A stretch of DNA of 21,739 nt from Chlorobium sp. (GCA_028277225.1 JANQHB010000028.1:1-21739), one strand, 5' to 3'; shown: positions 7,679-15,741, numbered from the stretch's first letter. The notes: generated from the letters alone by a model not told the origin. Made by a program: numbers and translations.

Positions 7679-9850
7679 TTAGAAACGGTACGTCATCGAT
7701 ATTCCGGCAGTAAGCGGTTTTCCATCTTCGGCAATACCCTTGGCTACGTTTTCGAAAAGGATGTAATGCCGGTCCAGAAGGTTGTAAGCCCACGCGTAGA
7801 AGTCCAGATGATCGCTTTCTACACCCAGTTTAAGATTGAGCAATTCGTAAGGGGGATCCTTGACTGTGTTGGCATCGTCGAAATAGCGGGTACCCACGCC
7901 GGAGAGTTCTGCGCGACTGAACAGGCCCCATCGGGCAGATAGTGGTCTCCGGTATTGCAGGGCAATATTGAATGTATAGTCCGGTACACCGAAAACAGAG
8001 TTCCCTTCGTAATTCTTGCCGGTGGCAGGGTCGTTGTAGTCATCGTATTCGGCTTCGATCCAACTGAACGAGGTGCTCAGCTCCAGTCCGGGCAGAACAA
8101 CGGCCTCTGCTTCGGCTTCCAGGCCGAGCCTGTGGGATGCGCCGGCATTGCTTATGTAGGGTTGATTCGTATCTGTATCGAAGAGAGCTATCTGTTCATC
8201 TTCGATATCGGTATAAAATCCTGCGAGATTCAGTCTCAGACGGTTGTCAAAATAAACGGATTTAACACCGATTTCATAAAGCCTGCTGTACTCTTCATCA
8301 TATGTACCCTTTTCACCGAAAACGTTGAATCCCCCGCTTCTGTATCCTCCGGCAAAGGTCGCATAGATCATACGTTCCTCATTGAAATGCCATGTCAGAC
8401 TGGCCTTGGGAGACAGGGCGCTGAAGTCATTATCCAGAGACGGACTGATGATTGTCGAACTCGTTCCTCCCTCAGGTGAGTCGGTGATGGCAGCATCCAT
8501 TGCTGCTTGTTCATATTCGTAGCGGAGTCCCATGGTGAGGTCAAGCTTCTCAAGGAGCGGACAGGTTGCCTGGCCGAATACAGCTATCCCTTCGTTGTTG
8601 CTTTCTGTGGCTTTCAGCCGCTCATCTGTGAGCGGTCGAAAAGGATTGGCAGGGCTTCCTGCCATTGCCGGGCGATAGTAGGTGGTTGCCTTGTTCTGAC
8701 TATCGGTATAAAAATAAGATACACCCGTAAGCCATTGAAATGAACGGGACCTCTCCGGTGAGGCAAGCCTTATTTCCTGAGAAAAGTTTTTTTCATCTAT
8801 GACATATCTCATCCTGGCCATATCCAGCGGACTGAAATCGGTATCGATCATCTCCTCATTGTCATACGTTCGAAAACCTGTAATGGAGGTGAGCCGACCG
8901 AAATTCAAATCATGAGTGATATTCAGTGATGACCCCCAGTACCTGTTTTCCGCTTTTCCCTCGAAATCGTGGGAGTAATGGTACCGTTTGTCTGCAGCGA
9001 ACATACCATTCTTGACGAAAGCGTTTCTTTCCGTTCTTCGGAATACAAAAGCGCCTTCGTCGTGTTGCTGGCCGTCAAGAGCAAGCGTGATGTCCCAGGT
9101 GGAGCCTGGCATGTATCGCAGTTGCAGGCGGCCTGATTGCCCGTCCGTATACCTGCCGTTCCTGCCTGAGCCGTAATCGTTTGTCATGTAACCGTCCCCT
9201 GCCGAGACAAGTCCGGCTATACCGAGGAATAACCTGTTCTCGATAAGCGGCATACGCAGGTAGCCCTGTAGTTCACGGGAATCATAATTTTCCAGTGAGC
9301 CCGTGAGCCCGATAGTGGTCCGGTTATCAGGCTTTCTGGTATAGATATTAATGACGCCTCCCATAGTGTTGCGCCCGTAGATGCTTCCCTGGGGGCCCCG
9401 CAGAACCTCGATGCGTTCCACGTCAAAGAGCGGAAAATCAAACATATAGGATTTGGAATAGTTGACCCCGTCGACATAGTAGCCGATAGCAGGTTCTGCA
9501 TTGTGGAGGCTCTTGATGCCCCGCATGAAGGTCAGGCTGTGCCGTCGGCTGCCGAAATTGTAAAACTCAAGGCTCGGAACGTTGTCAGAGAGGCGATCCA
9601 TATCGCTGATGTGCGCTTCCTCAATAGCCTCGTCGTTCAGCACGGTAATACTATTGGGTATATCCTGGACGTCCTGTGATTGTTTTTGAGCGGTTACCGT
9701 GATTGGATCGAGCTGATGATGCATGATCGATCTTTGCGGATTGTCCGCCGCGTAAGCTGTATGACCCGTCAAGAGGACGATAGTGATGACGAGACTGAGG
9801 AAACGGTTTCTTGTCTGAACTTCGTTGTTTTTTCCAGGGAAAACGTTCAT
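7679..9850 (-). CDS. TonB-dependent outer-membrane receptor (complete)
   Basis: The 723-residue receptor is complete. A Sec signal with an extended n-region ends near TAYAA (residues 31-35). The TonB box is DPITVTA (48-54), and the plug carries RIEVLRGPQGSIYGRNTMGG. The barrel ends in TYRF with a terminal Phe. A GGAG element about 10 bases before the ATG supports this start. Upstream lies the AraC-type direct repeat at 9971-10002, and downstream is the MFS permease 28 bases away. The protein shares family features with the receptor at 3-1604 (the RSGGFN or RTGGFN strand, a DFYAWAYNLLD-like last strand), so the two are probably distant paralogues for related ligands. Siderophore import is inferred from the neighbouring PchR-like regulator and FptX-like permease. 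Confidence 0.95.
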   Translation of the reverse strand: MNVFPGKNNEVQTRNRFLSLVITIVLLTGHTAYAADNPQRSIMHHQLDPITVTAQKQSQDVQDIPNSITVLNDEAIEEAHISDMDRLSDNVPSLEFYNFGSRRHSLTFMRGIKSLHNAEPAIGYYVDGVNYSKSYMFDFPLFDVERIEVLRGPQGSIYGRNTMGGVINIYTRKPDNRTTIGLTGSLENYDSRELQGYLRMPLIENRLFLGIAGLVSAGDGYMTNDYGSGRNGRYTDGQSGRLQLRYMPGSTWDITLALDGQQHDEGAFVFRRTERNAFVKNGMFAADKRYHYSHDFEGKAENRYWGSSLNITHDLNFGRLTSITGFRTYDNEEMIDTDFSPLDMARMRYVIDEKNFSQEIRLASPERSRSFQWLTGVSYFYTDSQNKATTYYRPAMAGSPANPFRPLTDERLKATESNNEGIAVFGQATCPLLEKLDLTMGLRYEYEQAAMDAAITDSPEGGTSSTIISPSLDNDFSALSPKASLTWHFNEERMIYATFAGGYRSGGFNVFGEKGTYDEEYSRLYEIGVKSVYFDNRLRLNLAGFYTDIEDEQIALFDTDTNQPYISNAGASHRLGLEAEAEAVVLPGLELSTSFSWIEAEYDDYNDPATGKNYEGNSVFGVPDYTFNIALQYRRPLSARWGLFSRAELSGVGTRYFDDANTVKDPPYELLNLKLGVESDHLDFYAWAYNLLDRHYILFENVAKGIAEDGKPLTAGISMTYRF

Positions 9851-10181
9851 CTGGAACTGTCTCCATATGTTTCAGATCTACAAAACCCGGAACGGTTTTG
9901 AAGAAAATTGTTGTGGAATGATGGTTTCTTTAATTGATCCGGTTAAGAATAAGCCATCTCTGTTCAAATCTTTGCTCCTGCAGGCCCTTTTTTTGCTCCT
10001 GCTCGCCTGAAATTCGTCTGTGGGTCCCTCAATGAACGACGGTCGATATATGTGTGATGGAAGGCAGGGTGTTAAGGGAGTGTGCAGGATCCGCCTCTTA
10101 GTGAAAAGCGACTCTGAAAAGGCGCATTTTTTTATTCCAGACAGTAAGAGAGGGAGAGGAAATGGCCAGGCGAGTCGGGGA
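9851..10181. other. 331-base intergenic region between AraC regulator and receptor
   Basis: No credible gene lies here; the open frames have no family features or suitable start signals. It contains the leader and presumed promoter of the receptor (- strand), the paired 11-base repeats at 9971-10002, and at 10003-10181 the 3' flank of the AraC gene. I find no convincing intrinsic terminator for the AraC gene. Confidence 0.6.
9971..10002 (-). promoter_or_regulatory. Candidate AraC-type binding site: paired 11-bp direct repeats
   Basis: TTTGCTCCTGC occurs at 9971-9981 and again, identical, at 9992-10002 (GCAGGAGCAAA on the - strand). The start-to-start distance is 21 bp, two helical turns, as expected for the paired half-sites bound by AraC-family activators. 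The site is about 120-150 bp upstream of the receptor ATG. On the - strand a TTGAAC word follows the proximal half-site within a few bases and could act as a -35 element. The likely binder is the PchR-like protein encoded immediately upstream. Confidence 0.6.
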
Positions 10182-11216
10182 TCATGTATTCATGAACGAT
10201 TGCCGGTGCTGTTTCGGAAGGACGCCGAATCTTTTTTTAAATGCTTTGGTGAACTGGCTGACATTTTCATAGCCGACAGACCTGGCAACCTGGCTGACGT
10301 TCATGTCGGCTTTCCCCAACAGAAAATGAGCTGTTTGCATCTTATGTTCACGCAAGTGTCCGAAGACACTGTTTCCGTAAAGTATGTGGAATCCGGTCTG
10401 CAGTTTGTTTCTGTTCAGGCAGAACCGGTTTTCGAGATCACGGAGGGAAGGTGGAGAGGAAAGGTCACGTATGAGCCATTCTCTTGCGTTCCGGATACGT
10501 TCTGTTTCGTTCAGGTTCAGACCGTTTATGCTATGGCATGTGTCATGTGACGCTATAAGCTGACCCAGCCTCCGGGTGAGTATTTCCAGGGCCTTGCTTT
10601 CCAGAAATAGCTTTTTCGGCAGCCCGTGAAATCCGTCATTGAATATTTCATGCGCAATTGACCGTATTATCGGGGGCATTATGCTTTTTGACAGATAGCT
10701 GTCATCGGAATTTCCGGTCAGGACATGCCGGAATGTAAGAGGCATGGCTTCAAGATCGTCACATACCATGTCGTAAAGCCGTTTCGGGGATATATGAATG
10801 TGCATGATCTGTACAGGCCGGTTTCCGGAAATTTCAACAATACCTTTCCTGTCTGGAAAAAAGCCTATGCCCGAAAGGCCGCTATTGCCTTCGATGCGAT
10901 TTTCCGTATCCCGGTCCTGTATCCTGTGGCTGAGATGCCCGCTCAAAATGAAGCCGAAATCGATCAACGCCGGTTTTTTATGATACCGGATCGCAGTTTT
11001 GTGGTCGGAAGGGGTCGTCATGAGGCTGATCCAGAAATCTGAATGCAGTTCTATCTGCTGCAGTTTCATGGTGCAATCTGCCTGCAATGAGTTTGAACAG
11101 AGCGGCTCCTGATCGTAAAGGCGTTTTTTACGCTTCGTGGTTTGCATCTCCCTCTTGTTGCCGTGTTTCTGTCCGTTATTGGTACGAAGCATGTCGTTGT
11201 TGTTATTTTCCTGCAA
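10182..11216 (-). CDS. AraC-family regulator, PchR/YbtA-like
   Basis: The C-terminal about 100 residues form the double helix-turn-helix of the AraC family, from LRDLENRFCLNRNKLQTGF to NVSQVARSVGYENVSQF and FKKRFGVLPKQHR. The N-terminal part is the ligand-sensing domain seen in PchR-type regulators, which bind the ferric siderophore as co-inducer. The full frame (344 residues) begins at a TTG and has a long basic, low-complexity N-terminus. In-frame ATGs at 11147 (321 residues) and 11069 (295 residues) give lengths closer to YbtA and PchR, so the true start is probably one of these. The gene lies upstream of and collinear with the receptor it probably activates, through the repeats at 9971-10002. 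No intact biosynthetic target is visible. Confidence 0.9.
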   Translation of the reverse strand: MQENNNNDMLRTNNGQKHGNKREMQTTKRKKRLYDQEPLCSNSLQADCTMKLQQIELHSDFWISLMTTPSDHKTAIRYHKKPALIDFGFILSGHLSHRIQDRDTENRIEGNSGLSGIGFFPDRKGIVEISGNRPVQIMHIHISPKRLYDMVCDDLEAMPLTFRHVLTGNSDDSYLSKSIMPPIIRSIAHEIFNDGFHGLPKKLFLESKALEILTRRLGQLIASHDTCHSINGLNLNETERIRNAREWLIRDLSSPPSLRDLENRFCLNRNKLQTGFHILYGNSVFGHLREHKMQTAHFLLGKADMNVSQVARSVGYENVSQFTKAFKKRFGVLPKQHRQSFMNT

Positions 11217-11399
11217 GGTTCAAACGGTTTTTTGATCATCTGCTGCTCGTCAATCGCATGCACACCTTCCTGAACCAGGTGGTTTCGGCGTTTATCGAGA
11301 AATCTTCTGCGAAATTTATTTTTTGTTTTATCGATGTTATTGTTAGTATAGCTAACAATGTGTGATCGTACAAGTAAGAAAAAAACAGAGCATGACGAA
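11217..11399. other. Intergenic region between AraC gene and decayed marR copy
   Basis: Non-coding in my reading. The left portion should hold the - strand promoter of the AraC gene. The right portion holds a + strand promoter-like TTGTTT (11323-11328) followed by the MarR-type operator at 11339-11359. With the pseudogene and the leader of the methyltransferase it makes a gap of more than 400 bases without an intact gene. Confidence 0.5.
11339..11359 (+). promoter_or_regulatory. MarR-type operator 1 (inverted repeat)
   Basis: Perfect 8-bp arms ATTGTTAG (11339-11346) and CTAACAAT (11352-11359) flank a 5-bp spacer, TATAG. The same core with the same spacer recurs at 12427 and 13022. A TTGTTT -35-like word lies 15 bp before a TAGTAT -10-like word that overlaps the left arm. 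The site precedes the decayed marR copy and, 296 bp further on, a methyltransferase gene. Confidence 0.72.
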
Positions 11400-11574
11400 C
11401 CTGAATTCTCCAGTCGAGCGTGACAATGAAGTTATGAATATAACGGAGCTTGAATGGTTGTGCAGTGTGATCAAACCGATGATATTTCTGAGGAAGAGAA
11501 ACGTGCTTTTGCCGGATCGGTTGAGAAGGGAAGATGTTTGGCAAACAGCAGGGAAGAGCTACTGTTTTTTTAAG
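11400..11574 (+). pseudogene. Decayed duplicate of the downstream marR gene
   Basis: Bases 11423-11574 align clearly with the middle of the intact marR gene (from about 12679). The frame encoding DNEVMNITELEWLC matches DNEGMNITELAGLF in the intact protein. After ATGATATTTC there is a net loss of one base, and the match continues in the next frame as AFAGSVEKGR, then EELLFF and a stop, against AFAGLVEKRS and EVLLFL. The first 50 or so residues are unrecognisable and the last 55 are missing. A one-base frameshift, many substitutions and loss of both ends make a functional product very unlikely. The promoter-operator upstream (11323-11359) also resembles that of the intact gene, so promoter and gene were probably duplicated together. 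Confidence 0.8.
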
Positions 11575-11654
11575 TAAAAGGCGAGAGGCCTGTAGATGTA
11601 TGCTGACAGCCACGCCAGTCTTCTTGAAGCATACAGATAATTTGAATATGTACT

Positions 11655-12305
11655 ATGATATCAGATGACCACACCTCATTTTGGGCTGAAAACGCCCGAA
11701 ACTTCGACAAACAGTCGAATCCTGACATAGATGCTTTGGTAAAAAGGATCTGCAGGGAAGTCGGTCGTGTAAAAAGAGTTCTGGATGTTGCGGCCGGCAC
11801 CGGGATCGTTTCTTTGGTGATGGCGCGACAGGCCGGACAGGTTGACGCTCTGGATCTGGAGCCGGAAATGATTGCCGTTCTGCGGGAAAAAGTTGCGGCA
11901 TCGGGTATCGATAACATCGCGTTTCATGTGCGAAGCGCCTATGAACTCGATTTTACTGACGGAATTTTCGACGCCGTCGTAATTATGAATTCCCTGCATG
12001 TGATGAAAACTCCCGAATCGGCGTTGCGTGAAGCTCTTCGGGTGCTGAGGCCGTCAGGGGTGCTTATCGCGCCGACCTACTGCCATGCGGAAACCCGGGA
12101 CAATCTCGAACGCTACCAGCACTGTGCCTCGAAATCGGGACACAAGTCCTACCATCTTTTTACCTGCGACAGCCTCTGCGCCTTGATTGCCGGTTGTGGA
12201 TTCGAGGTAAAGAAAAGAGAGACTTTAGAGATCAACTATGAAGAGCAGTCTCAAGGGATGAAGCTGGGATATGTTGTTGCCAGTCCTCTTTCTGCCGTTT
12301 CCTGA
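11655..12305 (+). CDS. Class I SAM-dependent methyltransferase (Methyltransf_11 type)
   Basis: The 216-residue soluble protein carries the SAM-binding motif VLDVAAGTGIVSL (about residues 42-54), an acidic motif II (ALDLEPEMI), a post-motif FDAVVIMNSLHVM and a motif III region LRVLRPSGVLI. This is the layout of small UbiE-like enzymes of the Methyltransf_11 family. It fits a small-molecule methylase; the substrate is unknown. No good ribosome-binding site precedes the ATG, and the leader is AT-rich and follows the marR pseudogene, which suggests that gene order was rearranged here. A hairpin overlaps its stop codon. Operator 1 lies 296 bp upstream, so it may belong to the MarR regulon with the downstream exporter operon. 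Confidence 0.85.
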   Translation: MISDDHTSFWAENARNFDKQSNPDIDALVKRICREVGRVKRVLDVAAGTGIVSLVMARQAGQVDALDLEPEMIAVLREKVAASGIDNIAFHVRSAYELDFTDGIFDAVVIMNSLHVMKTPESALREALRVLRPSGVLIAPTYCHAETRDNLERYQHCASKSGHKSYHLFTCDSLCALIAGCGFEVKKRETLEINYEEQSQGMKLGYVVASPLSAVS

Positions 12306-12329
12306 AACCGGTACGCTGACCGTTTCAGG
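12301..12329 (+). terminator. Hairpin at methyltransferase stop, possible terminator
   Basis: CCTGAAACCGGT (12301-12312) can pair with ACCGTTTCAGG (12319-12329) with a single bulged base and a 6-base loop. The stop codon lies in the left arm. A T-run occurs only about 22 bases later (12352-12358), so it is not a textbook intrinsic terminator. It could still stabilise the transcript end. Confidence 0.4.
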
Positions 12330-12409
12330 ATGTCACTGATGTTCTGGAGCGTTTTTTTGTCTGACTGGTGGAAGTGCATGTTTTGTTTTTCACGTTGTAA
12401 TTATTTTTT

Positions 12410-12449
12410 TTGTTTTATTCTTTGCTTTTTGTTAGTATTGCTAACAAAA
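12410..12449 (+). promoter_or_regulatory. marR promoter overlapped by MarR-type operator 2
   Basis: TTGTTT (12410-12415) and TAGTAT (12433-12438) are separated by 17 bp, a good sigma-70-like arrangement. The -10-like word lies within an inverted repeat with perfect 9-bp arms TTTTGTTAG (12427-12435) and CTAACAAAA (12441-12449), spacer TATTG. A protein bound there would block polymerase. The site is about 60 bp before the marR ATG, which indicates autoregulation. Confidence 0.75.
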
Positions 12450-12507
12450 GCCGAATAAGTGATGGCGAAAGCCAGAGATTTGCTTTGGATTAGTCAGGTA
12501 ACTTCAG

Positions 12508-13005
12508 ATGTTTGCTGGAATGTCAGAGAATTATGCGAGAGAGAAAGATTTTCATCGCATGAACGATGCGATTATGGACATTGCGAAAGTCTATATGAGA
12601 TGGCATGACGAAGAGCAGGATTTTGGTGTCGGTGAAACCCTCCGGCGTGAAGAAATTCATACGGTTCAGGCGATCGGTGACAATGAAGGTATGAACATAA
12701 CCGAGCTTGCCGGCTTGTTCAACGTGACCAAGCCGACCATATCTGCGAGAATCAGAAAACTTGCTTTTGCCGGCTTGGTTGAGAAGAGAAGCGGTATCGG
12801 CAATAACAAGGAAGTCCTTCTGTTTCTGACCGCAAAAGGGTGGGTTGCACATGCAAATCATGAGGAAAAACATCATAAGGTTTTCAGGGTTTTCGAAGAG
12901 CATTTTGGTGCTGAAGCAGCGAGTTTTCTGGAATCCTTCACAGATGATCTCAAGAGATTTTCTTTGTTTCTTTCCGATGTGAAGATGAGAAGAGGAGGGT
13001 TCTGA
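12508..13005 (+). CDS. MarR-family transcriptional regulator
   Basis: The 165-residue protein has the MarR winged-helix core: MNITELAGLFNVTKPTISARI (helix-turn-helix), RKLAFAGLVEKRSG (wing lead-in), then LLFLTAKGW, the usual wing strand and helix 5 of the family. Helical N- and C-terminal parts would make the dimer interface. An AGGT-like site precedes the ATG at 12508; in-frame ATGs at 12523 and 12559 are alternatives. The gene is flanked by palindromes at 12427-12449 and 13022-13038, so it most likely represses itself and the exporter operon, released by a ligand such as the exported compound. Which molecule it senses cannot be read. A decayed partial copy lies about 1.2 kb upstream. Confidence 0.9.
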   Translation: MFAGMSENYAREKDFHRMNDAIMDIAKVYMRWHDEEQDFGVGETLRREEIHTVQAIGDNEGMNITELAGLFNVTKPTISARIRKLAFAGLVEKRSGIGNNKEVLLFLTAKGWVAHANHEEKHHKVFRVFEEHFGAEAASFLESFTDDLKRFSLFLSDVKMRRGGF

Positions 13006-13012
13006 TTTTTTT

Positions 13013-13038
13013 TATAATAAATGTTAGGCTTACTAACA
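13013..13038 (+). promoter_or_regulatory. Exporter-operon promoter element with MarR-type operator 3
   Basis: A consensus TATAAT (13013-13018) is followed by TGTTAG (13022-13027), spacer GCTTA and CTAACA (13033-13038), the same arms and 5-bp spacing as operators 1 and 2. The operator begins 17 bases after the marR stop, covers the likely transcription start, and overlaps the first possible ATG of the exporter frame. No convincing -35 word is seen upstream of TATAAT. Confidence 0.68.
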
Positions 13039-13059
13039 ATAATAGAAATTAGTTGTCAA

Positions 13060-15705
13060 ATGATAGTTGAAAAGCTGAAAAACGCGATGATCGATTGGGC
13101 GATCAACAGAAGCAGGATCGTGGTGGCATTGATGGTTATGGTTGTGATTGTTGCCGGGGCGTTTTTATCGAAAGTTGTGATGGATACCGATCCGGAGAAC
13201 ATGCTGATGAAAACGGAGCCTGCGAGGGTTTTTCACAATGAAACGAAGAAAGCGTTCGAACTCAGCGAGATCGTCGTTCTGGGTGTCGTCAACGAAAAGG
13301 ATTCCCAGGGTGTGTTTACCGTGGAAACGCTGGGACGGATTCATGAACTGACAGAGTTCGCTAAAACCTTGAAATGGCGGAACCCGGACGATCCTTCCGG
13401 AATGGAGGGCGTGATCGAGGTCGACATGGTAGCGCCGTCACTCATGGATCATATGAGCCAGGCGGGACCGGGAACGATCTCTTTCGAGTGGCTGATGCCG
13501 GAACCGCCGAAAACCCGGGAAGAAGCATTGTCGGTGCGCGATAAGGCATTGTCGAATCCGTTGCTTGTAGGGCAAATGGTTTCGGAGGACGCAAAGGCGC
13601 TCTGCATCTACCTGCCGTTGACGGACAAGCTGTTGAGTTACAGGGTCTACACGGCGTTACAGGAGAAGATCGCCGGACTGGAGGGCGACGAAGAGTGGCA
13701 CATCACCGGCTTGCCGGTTGCCGAGGGTGCTATTGGTGTGGAGATGTTCACCCAGATGGGTCTGGGTTCGATGTTGTCGATGGCGGTTATTTTTGCGCTG
13801 CTTTTTTTCTTTTTCAGGACGGTGCACATGATTGTCCTGCCGATACTCATCGCCACGGTCTCGATCATCGTGACCATGGGGGCGATGATAGCCGCAGGTT
13901 ATCCGGTTCACATCCTGAGTTCGATGCTTCCGATATTCCTGATGTCGGTTTCGATGGTCGATACAGTGCATATCCTTTCCGAGTTTTTCGACGTATACGA
14001 CAAGCGAAAGGGTCGCAGGGAAAATATCAGGCAGGTGATGAACACCCTGTTCACTCCGATGCTCTATACGTCATTGACCACGGCTGCGGGGTTCTGCTCG
14101 CTGGTGTTCGCCCCGATACCTCCCGCGCAGGTTTTCGGGCTGTTTCTGAGTATCGGCGTGCTGGTGTCGTGGCTGGTTACGATCCTGTTCGTGCCCGCAT
14201 ATATCATGTTCATTCCCGATAAAAGGCTGGAATCGTTCGGTTTGCAGGTCAGGGAGACGGAAAAGAGAGGTTTGCTGACGCGCGGATTGAGGCGTATCGG
14301 CTTCGTTTCCTGGAAGCATCCGAAATTCGTTCTGGCCTTGTTTGCAGGGCTTGTGCTGCTCGGGATATGGGGGATAGGGCAGATCCGGGTCAACGACAAT
14401 TACGCCAAGCGGTTTGTCGAGAGTCATCCTATCCACAAGGCCGATGTCGCCCTGAACAGGCATTTCGGGGGGACGTATATGGCGAACCTTATCCTCGAAG
14501 GTGACGTCAGCCCGGAAGCGACTGCGGAAAGAAAGCGTGTAATGAAAGAGGAGATGACGGCCAGCCTGAACGATCTGGGCGCCCGGTTCGGTATCGGGCG
14601 GCATACGATGGGCGAGATTGCAAAAGACATCGGAAGTATCGCGGCCGGAAGCGATTCGGAGCATGCAATGCTTTCCGGAATGATCGACACATTCGATCGC
14701 AGGTTTCAGGAGCCCTTGCTTGATGAAGAGTCAGATTTTCTGCAGGCTCTCATTGATTCGGCGTACCGTCAGGAAGAAGAACTGAGCGTTTTCAAAAGAC
14801 CGGATGTTCTGCAATACGTTGCAAAGCTTCAGGGTTTCCTCGAATCCGGTGACCTGATCGGTAAAAGCTCGTCGGTTGCCGATGTGGTTAAAAAAGTGAA
14901 TCAGGAACTGACGGACGGCGAACCGGAAAATTTTGTGATTCCCGAGAGCCTGCAGGGGGTTGCCGAATGCTACATGCAGTATCAACAGGGGCACCGGCCT
15001 CATGATCTGTGGCATATGGTGACACCTGATTTTCAGCGCACCAATGTGACGTTACAGTTCAGGACCGGTGACAGCAGGGGAACGAAGGCTTGTGTCGAGG
15101 CTGTCGACAGGTTTTTTGCCGAAAACAAACCTCCCGTTCCTTTGCAATACAATTGGGCGGGGCTGCACTACATCAATCTGGTCCTGGAAGAGAAGATCGT
15201 CAGTGGTTTTTTGCAATCGTTCGCCGGCAGTTTCATCATTGTTTTTCTCATCATGAGCTTTCTGTTCCGTTCCCCGTTATGGGGGGCTGTATGCATGGTT
15301 CCGCTGACCATCACTCTTTTGATGATCTACGGGGTGACGGGACTCATCGGAAAAGACTACGACCTGCCGGTCGCTGTGTTGAGCTCTTTGTCTCTCGGCA
15401 TGGCTGTCGATTTCGCGATACACTTTCTGTCCAGGAGCAGGTCGTTGTACGATGAAAAAAAATCGTGGAAGTCGATACTGCCCGAACTGTTCGGTGAGCC
15501 GGCCCGGGCTATCAGCAGAAACGTCCTTGTTATCGCTGTTGGTTTCCTGCCCCTTGTGGTTGCTCCGCTGGTGCCGTACAAAACCACAGGGGTTATGTTG
15601 TTCGGAATTCTGACGACATCGGGTATCGTGACGCTGCTTTTGCTGCCGGCGATGTTAAGGCTTTTCGAGAACACATTTTTTAAAAGGAGAGGGTGCCGCT
15701 CATGA
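13060..15705 (+). CDS. RND-superfamily exporter, MMPL/HpnN-like (COG1033 type)
   Basis: The 881-residue inner-membrane protein has the duplicated RND plan: one N-terminal helix, a large periplasmic domain, a five-helix block, then the whole unit repeated. The proton-relay position is conserved in both halves: SMVDTVH with Asp301 and GMAVDFAIHF with Asp784. It lacks the length of AcrB-type pumps and fits the MMPL or HpnN-type group that handles lipids or other hydrophobic cargo. The frame opens at 13021, but that ATG lies in operator 3; ATG 13060 is the more likely start, and 13087 is also possible. None has a strong RBS. It heads an operon with a LolA-like protein and an outer-membrane barrel, which suggests inner-to-outer-membrane transfer. 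The cargo is unknown. Confidence 0.88.
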   Translation: MIVEKLKNAMIDWAINRSRIVVALMVMVVIVAGAFLSKVVMDTDPENMLMKTEPARVFHNETKKAFELSEIVVLGVVNEKDSQGVFTVETLGRIHELTEFAKTLKWRNPDDPSGMEGVIEVDMVAPSLMDHMSQAGPGTISFEWLMPEPPKTREEALSVRDKALSNPLLVGQMVSEDAKALCIYLPLTDKLLSYRVYTALQEKIAGLEGDEEWHITGLPVAEGAIGVEMFTQMGLGSMLSMAVIFALLFFFFRTVHMIVLPILIATVSIIVTMGAMIAAGYPVHILSSMLPIFLMSVSMVDTVHILSEFFDVYDKRKGRRENIRQVMNTLFTPMLYTSLTTAAGFCSLVFAPIPPAQVFGLFLSIGVLVSWLVTILFVPAYIMFIPDKRLESFGLQVRETEKRGLLTRGLRRIGFVSWKHPKFVLALFAGLVLLGIWGIGQIRVNDNYAKRFVESHPIHKADVALNRHFGGTYMANLILEGDVSPEATAERKRVMKEEMTASLNDLGARFGIGRHTMGEIAKDIGSIAAGSDSEHAMLSGMIDTFDRRFQEPLLDEESDFLQALIDSAYRQEEELSVFKRPDVLQYVAKLQGFLESGDLIGKSSSVADVVKKVNQELTDGEPENFVIPESLQGVAECYMQYQQGHRPHDLWHMVTPDFQRTNVTLQFRTGDSRGTKACVEAVDRFFAENKPPVPLQYNWAGLHYINLVLEEKIVSGFLQSFAGSFIIVFLIMSFLFRSPLWGAVCMVPLTITLLMIYGVTGLIGKDYDLPVAVLSSLSLGMAVDFAIHFLSRSRSLYDEKKSWKSILPELFGEPARAISRNVLVIAVGFLPLVVAPLVPYKTTGVMLFGILTTSGIVTLLLLPAMLRLFENTFFKRRGCRS

Positions 15706-15728
15706 CAATTAATAGAGGTGCCCTAAAA
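15698..15728 (+). repeat. TAGAGGTRYCC motif, copy 3
   Basis: GCTCATGACA followed after 5 bases by TAGAGGTGCCCTAA. Over 31 positions it matches copy 4 (19088-19118) at 23. Both are also preceded by CC. It overlaps the exporter stop codon and runs into the Shine-Dalgarno sequence of the next gene. It may be a promoter-like or regulatory element, or a dispersed repeat. Confidence 0.55.
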
Positions 15729-15741
15729 AGGAGGAATGAAA

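Noticed and set aside
11362..11577. 71-codon + strand frame read as a small gene
   Set aside because: It is the frameshifted remnant of a marR duplicate; the downstream part matches MarR only in another frame.
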